From Pelagicoccus mobilis (lineage in GTDB: Bacteria; Verrucomicrobiota; Verrucomicrobiia; Opitutales; Opitutaceae), in contig NZ_JAENIL010000026.1 in assembly GCF_016595505.1 (NCBI RefSeq), positions 45,076 through 109,075 of the forward strand: 64,000 nucleotides of DNA, given 5' to 3'. Of the stretch, positions 26,720 through 34,748 are shown in pieces (the first letter of the stretch is position 1; each line of letters opens with the position of its first letter). The notes under the pieces are model-generated. The model saw nothing but the letters and a program-made list of their open reading frames with translations, searched no databases and was not told where the DNA came from. Position numbers and translations under genes: made by a program.

Positions 26720-28291
26720 TTACAGGATCATGAAACAGAGGGCGAGGATCACTGTTGGGAGCAAGGCGCCGGCCATGAGCTTGATGGGAGCGATTCCGCC
26801 GTCGAAGTACTTGTTTAGGAGGGACTGACCAGCTGGGTTCGGAGCGTTGGCGATGACGGTCAAACCGCCTCCGGTTCCGGCTCCGGCCACCACTGCGTAG
26901 CGAAGGGCGGCGGCTTCAGGTTCGCTGAAGGCAGGAACTTGAGAAGCGAGGTAGGTGATAGCCGCGTTATCGTTGAATGCGGTCAGTACAGTGGAGCCAA
27001 TAAACAGTGGCAGCTCGGTGAGCGAGCTCAGTACTGGAGAGATCCACCAGCCTTGTAGACCGCCATGGGTGACGAGTCCTGCGAGGAAGAAACCGACCAG
27101 CATCGGCCCTTTGAGGCTGATTTGGTATTGGTGGTGGTCGGTCGCCATGGTGAAGGCGAGGAAGAAGAGGAAGCCGCCGATGAAGAGGGCTGGGTGGTGG
27201 AGTACGATGATGGTCCAAGCTAGGAAAATCGCGTGGACGGTGACAATCCAGGTAGGGGCGTTCGACTCGGTCTTTTCGATCTTTGGCGACTCAGCGACCT
27301 TTTTCTTCAGGTCTGAGAAGGATTTGCGGAAGATGGCGAAGTAGATGACGTTGGAAATCAAGATACCTACGATCGCCTTCCAGCCGTAGTTGAAGAACAT
27401 GAATGGCATGTCCCAGCCCCAAGTGCCTGCTACCATGAGTACGGGAGGAGCGGCGAAGTGGGTGAGGGTGCCGCCTACGGAAATATTCACGAAGAGGAGG
27501 CCGAGAGTGGCGTACTTGTGAGTGGAGCTTGGGTTGTGCTTGTAGAATTGCTGACCGAGGAGGATGGCAGCGATCGTCATGGCGGCAGGCTCGGTGATGA
27601 ACGAACCGAGGAGTGGAGCGATGGTGAGAATAGAGAACCAGTACGCTCCAGGGCTGCGTCCGCCGAGGCCGGCGATGAGGGTGACGTTGCGCTCGGCTGC
27701 TTGCACGATTGGGCGCGAGGATGCGATCGCCATGAGAACGACGACGACCATCGGCTCCACGAAATTTCGGGTGTCGATGTAGCCTGTGGCGACTCCCCAG
27801 CTGCCCTTCATCGCTACGATAGCGATGATCAGAGGGATGAGCCAGAGGCCGAAGACTGCCTCAACTTCTCCGAGAAAGTGGAAGAGCGTAGCCTTGAAGG
27901 ATACGGGGCGCTTCCCTTCGACGCCGTTGTGTGAAATGACGCCCTTTTCGAGCTTGTGCTCGTGATCGTGCTCAAATTTGTGCGCGAGCTTCATGAGGGA
28001 GCCGGCTACGAAAGTGTGGCAGATCGCGAGGAAGAAGATGGCGGTGGCGACCACGTTGAACGGATCTTCCGCGGCACGCAGCTTGAGTGTCTCGATGAGA
28101 GTGAGCTCGCGATCGAGTTCCTTCGCTTTTTCGGCTTCCAGTTCAACGTAGTGTGAATCTGGGAGGGGGAAATTGGAATCTCCAGCCGCGCCGTGACCGC
28201 CGCCCGCGGCGAACAGATCGGCGCCGCCCAGGCTTACGAGGGCGAATGCAGCCAGAAGAATTAAAGAAAGGTGTCGTTTCAGACGCATCAT
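26720..28291 (-). CDS. Putative Na+/H+ antiporter family membrane protein (DUF1504-like)
   Basis: 523 residues with a signal-like first helix (about 7-28), a charged segment to about 75 and then about 12 membrane helices. Landmarks are FVEPMVVVVLMAIASSRPIV, APLLGSFITEPAAMTIAAIL, GTLTHFAAPPVLMVAGTWGW and TAFNDNAAITYLASQVPAFS, which match the putative Na+/H+ antiporter family of the IT/NhaD-like superfamily. A His-rich loop (HKFEHDHEHK, near residue 105) faces one side and could bind metal or sense pH. The gene stands alone with its own terminator. Ion specificity is inferred from family naming. Confidence 0.88.
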   Translation of the reverse strand: MMRLKRHLSLILLAAFALVSLGGADLFAAGGGHGAAGDSNFPLPDSHYVELEAEKAKELDRELTLIETLKLRAAEDPFNVVATAIFFLAICHTFVAGSLMKLAHKFEHDHEHKLEKGVISHNGVEGKRPVSFKATLFHFLGEVEAVFGLWLIPLIIAIVAMKGSWGVATGYIDTRNFVEPMVVVVLMAIASSRPIVQAAERNVTLIAGLGGRSPGAYWFSILTIAPLLGSFITEPAAMTIAAILLGQQFYKHNPSSTHKYATLGLLFVNISVGGTLTHFAAPPVLMVAGTWGWDMPFMFFNYGWKAIVGILISNVIYFAIFRKSFSDLKKKVAESPKIEKTESNAPTWIVTVHAIFLAWTIIVLHHPALFIGGFLFFLAFTMATDHHQYQISLKGPMLVGFFLAGLVTHGGLQGWWISPVLSSLTELPLFIGSTVLTAFNDNAAITYLASQVPAFSEPEAAALRYAVVAGAGTGGGLTVIANAPNPAGQSLLNKYFDGGIAPIKLMAGALLPTVILALCFMIL

Positions 28292-28469
28292 TTAATGGGA
28301 TCGCTAGTTTACGTGTGTTCTCACTGGCCTTCTCCGGAAGGCAGTACTTCTCAAATTGGAAGGGAGAGTGGCGGCAAGCAGAATCGGCGCCTTAGGTGGC
28401 GGTTTTCTAGGAAGAAACTAGGGAAATCGTGTAAGAGCGACTCCCCGCGCCACGGGTAGGGGCAATGGT

Positions 28470-30854
28470 CTACTTCGACTGGAAGATCGAGCTTTGCACG
28501 CAGGCGTGGATGAGCGAGCGGAAGCCGTAGTCGTTGGTCTCGGCCTGTTCAACGATTTGCGCGATTTCCCGACGATCCGCGAACTGGATCTCGGAACCGG
28601 TGGCGTAGGTGAGCAGCTTGTTGGCGAGATTGTGGGCGATCTTCTCCGGTCTTTTAAGGGCGTGGGCTTTGAAATCGGTGATGTCTTTGATGAAGCCGCC
28701 GTCTGGCAAATCGTAGCTCGGGTCGACCCTTGGGCCGATGATGCGATTCTTTTTTTCGTTGAGCCCGCGATAGTTTTTACGCCAGCCGCCGATCACGTCG
28801 TAGTTTTCCAAGGCGAAGCCCGGTGGATCGATCTTCTGGTGGCAGGACATGCAGGAGGCACTGGAGCGATGCTTGTCGAGCTGGTCGCGGATGGAGACGG
28901 CGCCGCGGATATCGGGTTCGACGGAGCCTGCGTTGTCAGGCGCGGGGGCGATGTGTTCGCCGAGGATGCGCTCGAGGAGCCAAACGCCGCGAATGACGGG
29001 CGATGTGGTGGTGCCGTTGGCGGTGACCTTGAGGATACTGGCTTGGGTGAGAATGCCGCCGCGATGAAACTTGGGGGAGAGAACGACTTCTTCGTAGTCG
29101 TCGGTCTCGATTCCCTTGATGCCGTAGTGGCGTGCGATTCGGTCGTCGAGCATCGCGAACTCGGAATCGATCACGTTTGTGACGCTGAGATCTTCTTCCA
29201 CCATTTTGGAGAGGAAGGCGCGTGTTTCGCCCAGCATGGAATCTTTGAGTATAGAGTCGAATTCTGGATACATGCGCCGATCAGGTGTGGTGAAGTCGAT
29301 CTCTTTGAGGTCGAGCCAGCTATCGGTGAAGTTTTTGGAAAACTCTTTGGCTCGGGGGTCGTCGAGCATGCGGTCGACTTGTTGGGCGAGTTTTTTGGGG
29401 TTTGATAGGTTTCCGGCTTTGGCTTCTTGCATTAGCTCCTGGTCGGGTGGGGAGCTCCAGAGGAAGTAGCTGAGGCGAGAAGCGATATTGAAATCGTCGA
29501 GTGTTCCCGGGGCTTCGACGAAATAGAGAAAGCGTGGGGAGCTAAGGATGGAGCGGTAGCCGGCACGAAGGGCGGCGGCGATCGACTTGCTGGTCGCGTA
29601 CTCCTCTGCGGCGAACTGCAGGTAAGGCTCAAGTTGCTCGTCGCTGGCAGGGCGGCGGAAGGCGCGTTCTGCGAATTTGCTGACTAGCTCTTTTATGTCT
29701 TTGAGGGGAGTCTTGCCGCGGAGCTGGCCTTTGCGCAACTCGAGGTCGCCAAAGAGACGCTGTTGCAAAGCGGCTTGATCGAGCCCTAGGGAAACACGTT
29801 CCATGTGTACCCACTCTACGGCGACACCCGGTTTGTCGTCTCGATGGAAGATGTTTGTGGGAAGGTCTAGCTCTCTTAGAATTTGGGTCGACGACCATTC
29901 GATGGTCCGGTCGCCGGGACGCACTGAGAGCATGTGGCCTTTTTCGAGCCAAGCGTCGAAGGTGAAGTTTTGCGGTTCCTCGCGTGCGGCGAATTTGCCG
30001 ATCCAGTACATGGTGGGGGCTCGGGCTCTGCAGAACCCGCTTTCGACTTGTGTCCAGATGGGGCGCTCGTCGGAGGGGTTGAACGCTTTGGCTCGGATGG
30101 TGATACGGTACCAACCGCTTTCGGGAACTTCTGTGGCGTCCATCTTGCCATGGAAGGCGTAGGAAGTGGGGAAGGCGACTGAATGGTCGTCTATGAAGAA
30201 GGCTTGTCGATTGTTGCCGTTTCGTTCTGGGCCGACGGAGAGTTCGCTCGCGGGGAACGTTCGGCTGTATTGAGGAAGCGGAGCTCTGGCTCTGGCAAAG
30301 GCTTCGTCGAGGCAAAGATCGTTTACCTCCATGAATTTTTCGAGGAGATGATAGGAGACGCTTTGGACTTCTGCCTGGTTGCTGAATCCGTGTTGCTCGG
30401 CGTCTTCGGGAAGCAGGTTGAGGATCGGTATGTCGACACCGAGCACGTCGTGAAGCGTATTCTCGTATTCGATACGGTTGAGGCGACGAGAGCGGACACG
30501 GCCGTGGCTATCGATCTGCTTCTTTGAGCTTAGGTGCAAGCTCTCTTCGAAGGTCTTGAGGAAATCGTGTCGCTCGTCTTGTTCGATGACGAATTCGTCC
30601 TTGGGCGGCATCTCCTGATTTCGAACCCGATCGTGAATGAAACTCCATTTTTTCATGGAGACGGGGTCGGAGGGGATGAAGGAGAGGGATTCGAGGTCGA
30701 GATTGCCTTTCTTGTCTACTTCGTTGTGGCACTCGTAGCAGTTTAGATCGAGAAAGTCATGAATCTCGGCAGGGAGCTCTTCTTCAGCGGGAAGGTCTGC
30801 GTAAGCGAGCGTGACGATAGAGATCCCCAAGGCAGGGATGATGGTGCGAAGCAT
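28470..30854 (-). CDS. DUF1592 domain secreted haem protein (PVC type)
   Basis: 794 residues with a signal peptide (about 1-19). Domains in order: an N-terminal planctomycete-type cytochrome with CYECH (near residue 39), DUF1587 (SRRLNRIEYENTLHDVLGVD), a carbohydrate-binding-like insert, DUF1595/DUF1592 (FNIASRLSYFLWSSPPDQEL), DUF1588 (TANGTTTSPVIRGVWLLERI) with a second haem-type CMSCH, and DUF1585 (RREIAQIVEQAETNDYGFRS). Proteins of this build occur widely in Planctomycetota and Verrucomicrobiota. Their function is not established. It is followed on the transcript's upstream side by the DUF1552 gene (35-bp gap); the pair is the usual arrangement and is probably one operon. Confidence 0.93.
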   Translation of the reverse strand: MLRTIIPALGISIVTLAYADLPAEEELPAEIHDFLDLNCYECHNEVDKKGNLDLESLSFIPSDPVSMKKWSFIHDRVRNQEMPPKDEFVIEQDERHDFLKTFEESLHLSSKKQIDSHGRVRSRRLNRIEYENTLHDVLGVDIPILNLLPEDAEQHGFSNQAEVQSVSYHLLEKFMEVNDLCLDEAFARARAPLPQYSRTFPASELSVGPERNGNNRQAFFIDDHSVAFPTSYAFHGKMDATEVPESGWYRITIRAKAFNPSDERPIWTQVESGFCRARAPTMYWIGKFAAREEPQNFTFDAWLEKGHMLSVRPGDRTIEWSSTQILRELDLPTNIFHRDDKPGVAVEWVHMERVSLGLDQAALQQRLFGDLELRKGQLRGKTPLKDIKELVSKFAERAFRRPASDEQLEPYLQFAAEEYATSKSIAAALRAGYRSILSSPRFLYFVEAPGTLDDFNIASRLSYFLWSSPPDQELMQEAKAGNLSNPKKLAQQVDRMLDDPRAKEFSKNFTDSWLDLKEIDFTTPDRRMYPEFDSILKDSMLGETRAFLSKMVEEDLSVTNVIDSEFAMLDDRIARHYGIKGIETDDYEEVVLSPKFHRGGILTQASILKVTANGTTTSPVIRGVWLLERILGEHIAPAPDNAGSVEPDIRGAVSIRDQLDKHRSSASCMSCHQKIDPPGFALENYDVIGGWRKNYRGLNEKKNRIIGPRVDPSYDLPDGGFIKDITDFKAHALKRPEKIAHNLANKLLTYATGSEIQFADRREIAQIVEQAETNDYGFRSLIHACVQSSIFQSK

Positions 30855-30889
30855 TTTTCTGTTCGGTTTAGATAAGTTCAGCTCTTCGC

Positions 30890-32179
30890 TTAGATCATTT
30901 CCAAGCCAGACATTTCCTGCGTGCTTGTAGAGAACTTCTTGGTATCCATGCCGTGGCGACGGAGGATGCTCATGAAAAGGTTTGGAAGCGGGTAGTTGTT
31001 TTCTTGGTCGAAGGCGATGTGCTGACCGTGTTTGAATCCGCCGCCGGCGAGCAGAACTGGCATGTTGCGATTGTCGTGCGAGCTGGCGTTGCCGAGATTG
31101 GAGGTGAGCAGGACGCTGGTATTATCCAGGAGGGAACCGCTTGCTTCCTGTGTTTGCTTTAGTCCGCGTAGGAAACCGCCATAGGTCTTGATCAGTTCGG
31201 TTTCCACGATGGTGAGCTGTTCTAGCTTGTGTTCGTCGAGACCGTGATGGCTCAGGCCGTGGTAGCCTTCGTTGACGCCTTCAATCGGGATGGTGGCTCC
31301 CTCGCCGTTGAGGTGCAGTGTTATGAAACGCGTGGAATCGGTTTGTAGGGCGAGCTGCATGATATCGAGCATGAGCTTCTTTCTTCGGATGACTTCCGCC
31401 CGATCCTGGATGTCGACGGGAGGCTTCATTTCGACCTTGGGTTTGGCTTTGCCTGCCCATTCCTCGGATTCGCCGAGTCGCTTTTCGAAATCGCGAACCG
31501 AACTGAGGTATTGGTCCATCTTCTCCTTATCGCCAGTGCCGAGCTCGCGCATGAGGCGCTTGGAGTCGCCGGCTACGATGTCCATAATGCTGCGGCCTTG
31601 CTTGAGTCGCTCGATTTGGCGGCGTTGCGCTTTTTTGGAATCGGCCATGAACAGTTTCGCGAACAGTCGCGACGCGGAGAACTCCGCTGGGATCATGCTG
31701 CCGTTTTCGGTATAGGAAGGGCTGTTGTTGCTCTCGATGTTCAGTACGAGCGACGGGTAGCGCGTGTGGTGGCCTTGGTGTTTCGCGAGGTATTGGTCGA
31801 TCGAGATCGTGTTTTTGAAAGTGGCGTTGTTGGAGTAGGGAGCTCCGGTGAGAATGGAGCCTTCTGCTCGGTGCCCGCCGCCGACACCAGGATGTGATGA
31901 CCCTGTGACTACGGTGAGGTCGTTGAGGAGGTCGGGGATTTTTGAGAGGTAGAGTGATGGGGTGTAGTTGCGGCCGGCTTCGATGGGATTGAGGTTTGGC
32001 GCGTGTAAGCCGAGGGCGAGACTGATGCTGACGAAGCGGCGTGGAGTTTGGCTGGCGAGGGAAGAGGCGAAGGCCGGTGTCATGGCGTCGAGCCAAGGAA
32101 GCGCGATGGCGGCTCCGGTTCCGCGGAGGAAGGATCGACGAGAGATGGATTTTGAAAAGCTGAAGTGTACGCGTTTCAT
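30890..32179 (-). CDS. DUF1552 domain Tat-exported protein
   Basis: 429 residues with a twin-arginine signal (SRRSFLRGTGAAIALPWLD near residue 13). The DUF1552 body follows with PRRFVSISLALGLHAPNLNP, VTGSSHPGVGGGHRAEGSIL, HLNGEGATIPIEGVNEGYHG and NTSVLLTSNLGNASSHDNRN. The domain belongs to the alkaline-phosphatase-like group related to DUF1501. It pairs with the downstream DUF1592 haem protein. Tat export implies folding, perhaps with a cofactor, in the cytoplasm. The substrate is unknown; co-occurrence with haem proteins suggests periplasmic oxidative chemistry. Confidence 0.92.
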   Translation of the reverse strand: MKRVHFSFSKSISRRSFLRGTGAAIALPWLDAMTPAFASSLASQTPRRFVSISLALGLHAPNLNPIEAGRNYTPSLYLSKIPDLLNDLTVVTGSSHPGVGGGHRAEGSILTGAPYSNNATFKNTISIDQYLAKHQGHHTRYPSLVLNIESNNSPSYTENGSMIPAEFSASRLFAKLFMADSKKAQRRQIERLKQGRSIMDIVAGDSKRLMRELGTGDKEKMDQYLSSVRDFEKRLGESEEWAGKAKPKVEMKPPVDIQDRAEVIRRKKLMLDIMQLALQTDSTRFITLHLNGEGATIPIEGVNEGYHGLSHHGLDEHKLEQLTIVETELIKTYGGFLRGLKQTQEASGSLLDNTSVLLTSNLGNASSHDNRNMPVLLAGGGFKHGQHIAFDQENNYPLPNLFMSILRRHGMDTKKFSTSTQEMSGLEMI

Positions 32180-32372
32180 GGGGTATCTGTCAGGGGCTCG
32201 ATTTCGAGCGAAACGTTAGTTGGTCTAGGCTGTCAAATTGGGGTAGAGTTGACGGTTGACTGGGGAATCGTTTCCCCGGTTTGCTCGTCATAATGATTAG
32301 GCGCAGTTGAACTTTCGCTCAACGTGCTTGAAATGACGCCTTTGGTGTCCGATATATCAATGAGTTAGTCTC

Positions 32373-32771
32373 GTGAACCGTTTCAAAGCCATCACTCTTC
32401 TGCTTGTAGCTGCCATAGCGAACCCGCTTTGCTGCTGTTTTGGCGTGGATGCGGTTTGGGAGAAGATTGTCGAGCAGCCGAAGGTGGAAGCTCACTCCTG
32501 CTGCAGCATGGCTAGCTCTGATGAAGCTGTTCCGGTTAAGGATCGAGACGAGTGTCCGCACGAAGTGGAGCGTATCTCTAAAATTGTTGATGGGGATACT
32601 GGCTTCCAGCTGTCCAAGCCGCTTTTGGTCGCGGTTTTCAGCTTGGCGGAGTTAACTGCGTTTGCCGATACGAGCTCTAGCGATTGTAGAGTGCTGGCTC
32701 GCTCGCCTCCCGAGTTGTGGGCTTGTCATGCAGCTGAGCTAGGCAATGCGTACTGCGTGTATTTGCTTTGA
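32373..32771 (+). CDS. Small Cys-rich secreted protein heading the copper-efflux cluster
   Basis: 132 residues from a GTG start (no ATG is available in the frame). A hydrophobic N-terminus (FKAITLLLVAAIANPLCCCF) is a signal peptide or lipoprotein-like anchor. Cys clusters CCC near residue 19 and HSCCSM near residue 42 are followed by EC and CH further on. No domain is recognised. The position 155 bp before the CusB gene and the Cys/His/Met content suggest a periplasmic metal-binding accessory. Upstream 32180-32372 holds two small hairpins (GGGGAA-TCG-TTCCCC region near 32262 and GTTGA...TCAAC near 32306) but no recognised metal-regulator site. Confidence 0.6.
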   Translation: MNRFKAITLLLVAAIANPLCCCFGVDAVWEKIVEQPKVEAHSCCSMASSDEAVPVKDRDECPHEVERISKIVDGDTGFQLSKPLLVAVFSLAELTAFADTSSSDCRVLARSPPELWACHAAELGNAYCVYLL

Positions 32772-32926
32772 TGTGAAGTCGGGCGGTTGTTGAGGCAACC
32801 GTGTCTAATTGGGGAGTCTAGCGGGTCTTAGAGCCTGGGATTCTTGTTATCTGGGAGACCTTTGGAAAAGGCTCCGTATCTCGTGTGCTTTGACCGGGCA
32901 TATTCGGTCACGACTTTACAAATACC

Positions 32927-34744
32927 ATGAACAAGCAAGTAGCTATCGCTTTAGGCGTATTGACGATTGGCGCTACGTTTTGGGCAGGCCGTTGTTCGGC
33001 TCCCGACAACTTAGAGTCAGGGGGGGCTCATTCGCGACAAGAGCTTCCGAGTGAACCGGAATCTTGGACCTGTTCCATGCATCCGCAGATCCAACAGGCG
33101 GAGTTTGGGGCGTGTCCGATTTGCGGGATGGACCTAATTCCAGCGGGTGATGATTCCGTATCCGCAGATAGTGGACATTATCGAATGAGTCCTGCGGCAC
33201 GGGCTCTGGCTGAAGTCGAAACGGTCGAGGTGGAGCGTAGAATGCCGGAAACAAGTATCCGGCTGGTGGGGACTTTGCAGTTGGACGAGACGATGGTTCG
33301 ATCGATCACGGCTCGTTTCCCGGCTCGAATTGAGGAGCTGTTTGTAAACTATCGTGGTGTTCCTGTCAAAAAGGGCGAACACCTTGCGAGTATTTATAGT
33401 CCGGAGCTTCTAAGCGCTCAGAAGGAGTTATTGCTCGCGTATGAGAGGCATGGAGACGGCGCGTTTGTAGAGTCGGCTCGTCAGAAGCTCCGTCGTTGGG
33501 GGCTGGAGGAGGATCAGATCGATCTGATTCGAGATCGCGGGGAATCTTCGGATCAGTTTGAGCTACGAGCTCCGTTTGGCGGAGTTGTCAGTAAAAAGCT
33601 GGTACGGGAAGGCGACTATCTTGATGAGGGCAACGTTCTTTTTGAGATCGCTGACTACAGTCGGCTTTGGCTGATGCTGGATGCGTACGAGTCGGACTTG
33701 GCTTGGCTTCGTATCGGGCAGGAGCTGGAGTTTACCGTCAAGGCGTATCCGAGTGAGGTTTTTACGGGCAGGATCGTATTCATTTCGCCGGAGGTTGATC
33801 GTGAATCCAGAACGACTCACTTGCGGGTAAATGTATCCAATCCGAAAGGAGTTTTGAAGCCAGGCATGTTCGCCACTGGGCAGGTGAAAGCTTTGGTGAC
33901 AAAAGGGGGCGGTGTTTTTGCTCCGGATTTGGCGGACAAGTGGATTAGCCCGATGCATCCTGAAATCGTAAAGGATGGACCGGGAAGCTGCGATGTTTGC
34001 GGGATGGATCTCGTACCAGCGAGCGAGCTTGGATACACTTCGGGAGAGTCTGAAGAGGTTCCTTTGATCGTTCCGAGTTCGGCTGTTATGCGGACGGGGG
34101 AGCGTTCGATCGTCTATGTTGAAAGCGAGTCAGGCGAGGATCGTTTATACGAAGGTCGGGAAGTTCTCATTGGTCAGAAGGCGGGCGAGTTTTTCACAAT
34201 CGTATCGGGATTGGAAGAAGGGGAACGGGTCGTCAGTAGAGGGGCGTTTAAGATCGACAGCGCTTTGCAGATTCTGGCTAAGCCGAGCATGATGAGCCCT
34301 GCAAAGGACGAGCAGGCGGGGGCGGATGACGCTCCCGTTTTGAATGTTGAAGCGTTTTCGGAAGGCCTTGGGGCTTATCTCGATTTGCAAGAGGCTTTGG
34401 CTGGGGATGACTTTGAGTCGGCGGCACGTGCGGTGGAATCGCTTCATGTGGCGCTTGGACACGATAGCGCTCTGTCGGAGACGATCCATGGCCTTATGGA
34501 GGCGAAGGATATCGCGGCGATGCGGCGTCCTTATTTCGATGATCTCTCGAAAGCGTTCATCGCAACAGCGGAAGGTGGAGTTGATTTCGAAGGAACTGAG
34601 CTTGCCCGGATGCGGTGCCCGATGGTGTATCCAAACAATGGTGCTGCCGATTGGTTGCAACGGGATGGGGCTTTGCGTAATCCGTATTTCGGAGCGATGA
34701 TGCTTACCTGTGGCGAAAAGCTGAAGGTCTACGGAGAGGAGTAG
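32927..34744 (+). CDS. cusB: CusB-like RND adaptor with two heavy-metal-binding domains and a DUF3347-like tail
   Basis: 605 residues with an N-terminal membrane or lipid-free signal helix. A heavy-metal-binding domain (WTCSMHPQIQQAEFGACPIC then GMDLIP, from about residue 45) precedes the hairpin, lipoyl and beta-barrel domains of a membrane fusion protein (RSITARFPARIEELFVNYRG; FELRAPFGGVVSKKLVREGD). A second metal-binding domain (WISPMHPEIVKDGPGSCDVC then GMDLVP, about 337) interrupts the barrel/proximal region. From about 445 a DUF3347-like module ends with CPMVYPNNGAADW and LRNPYFGAMMLTCG. The role is to link CusA to an outer-membrane channel and hand over Cu+/Ag+. The next gene starts 4 nt on. 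Confidence 0.93.
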   Translation: MNKQVAIALGVLTIGATFWAGRCSAPDNLESGGAHSRQELPSEPESWTCSMHPQIQQAEFGACPICGMDLIPAGDDSVSADSGHYRMSPAARALAEVETVEVERRMPETSIRLVGTLQLDETMVRSITARFPARIEELFVNYRGVPVKKGEHLASIYSPELLSAQKELLLAYERHGDGAFVESARQKLRRWGLEEDQIDLIRDRGESSDQFELRAPFGGVVSKKLVREGDYLDEGNVLFEIADYSRLWLMLDAYESDLAWLRIGQELEFTVKAYPSEVFTGRIVFISPEVDRESRTTHLRVNVSNPKGVLKPGMFATGQVKALVTKGGGVFAPDLADKWISPMHPEIVKDGPGSCDVCGMDLVPASELGYTSGESEEVPLIVPSSAVMRTGERSIVYVESESGEDRLYEGREVLIGQKAGEFFTIVSGLEEGERVVSRGAFKIDSALQILAKPSMMSPAKDEQAGADDAPVLNVEAFSEGLGAYLDLQEALAGDDFESAARAVESLHVALGHDSALSETIHGLMEAKDIAAMRRPYFDDLSKAFIATAEGGVDFEGTELARMRCPMVYPNNGAADWLQRDGALRNPYFGAMMLTCGEKLKVYGEE

Positions 34745-34748
34745 TGCG

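Noticed and set aside
28494..29405. Open frame of 303 codons antisense to the DUF1592 gene
   Set aside because: Shadow of a gene with intact domains; no recognisable protein features.
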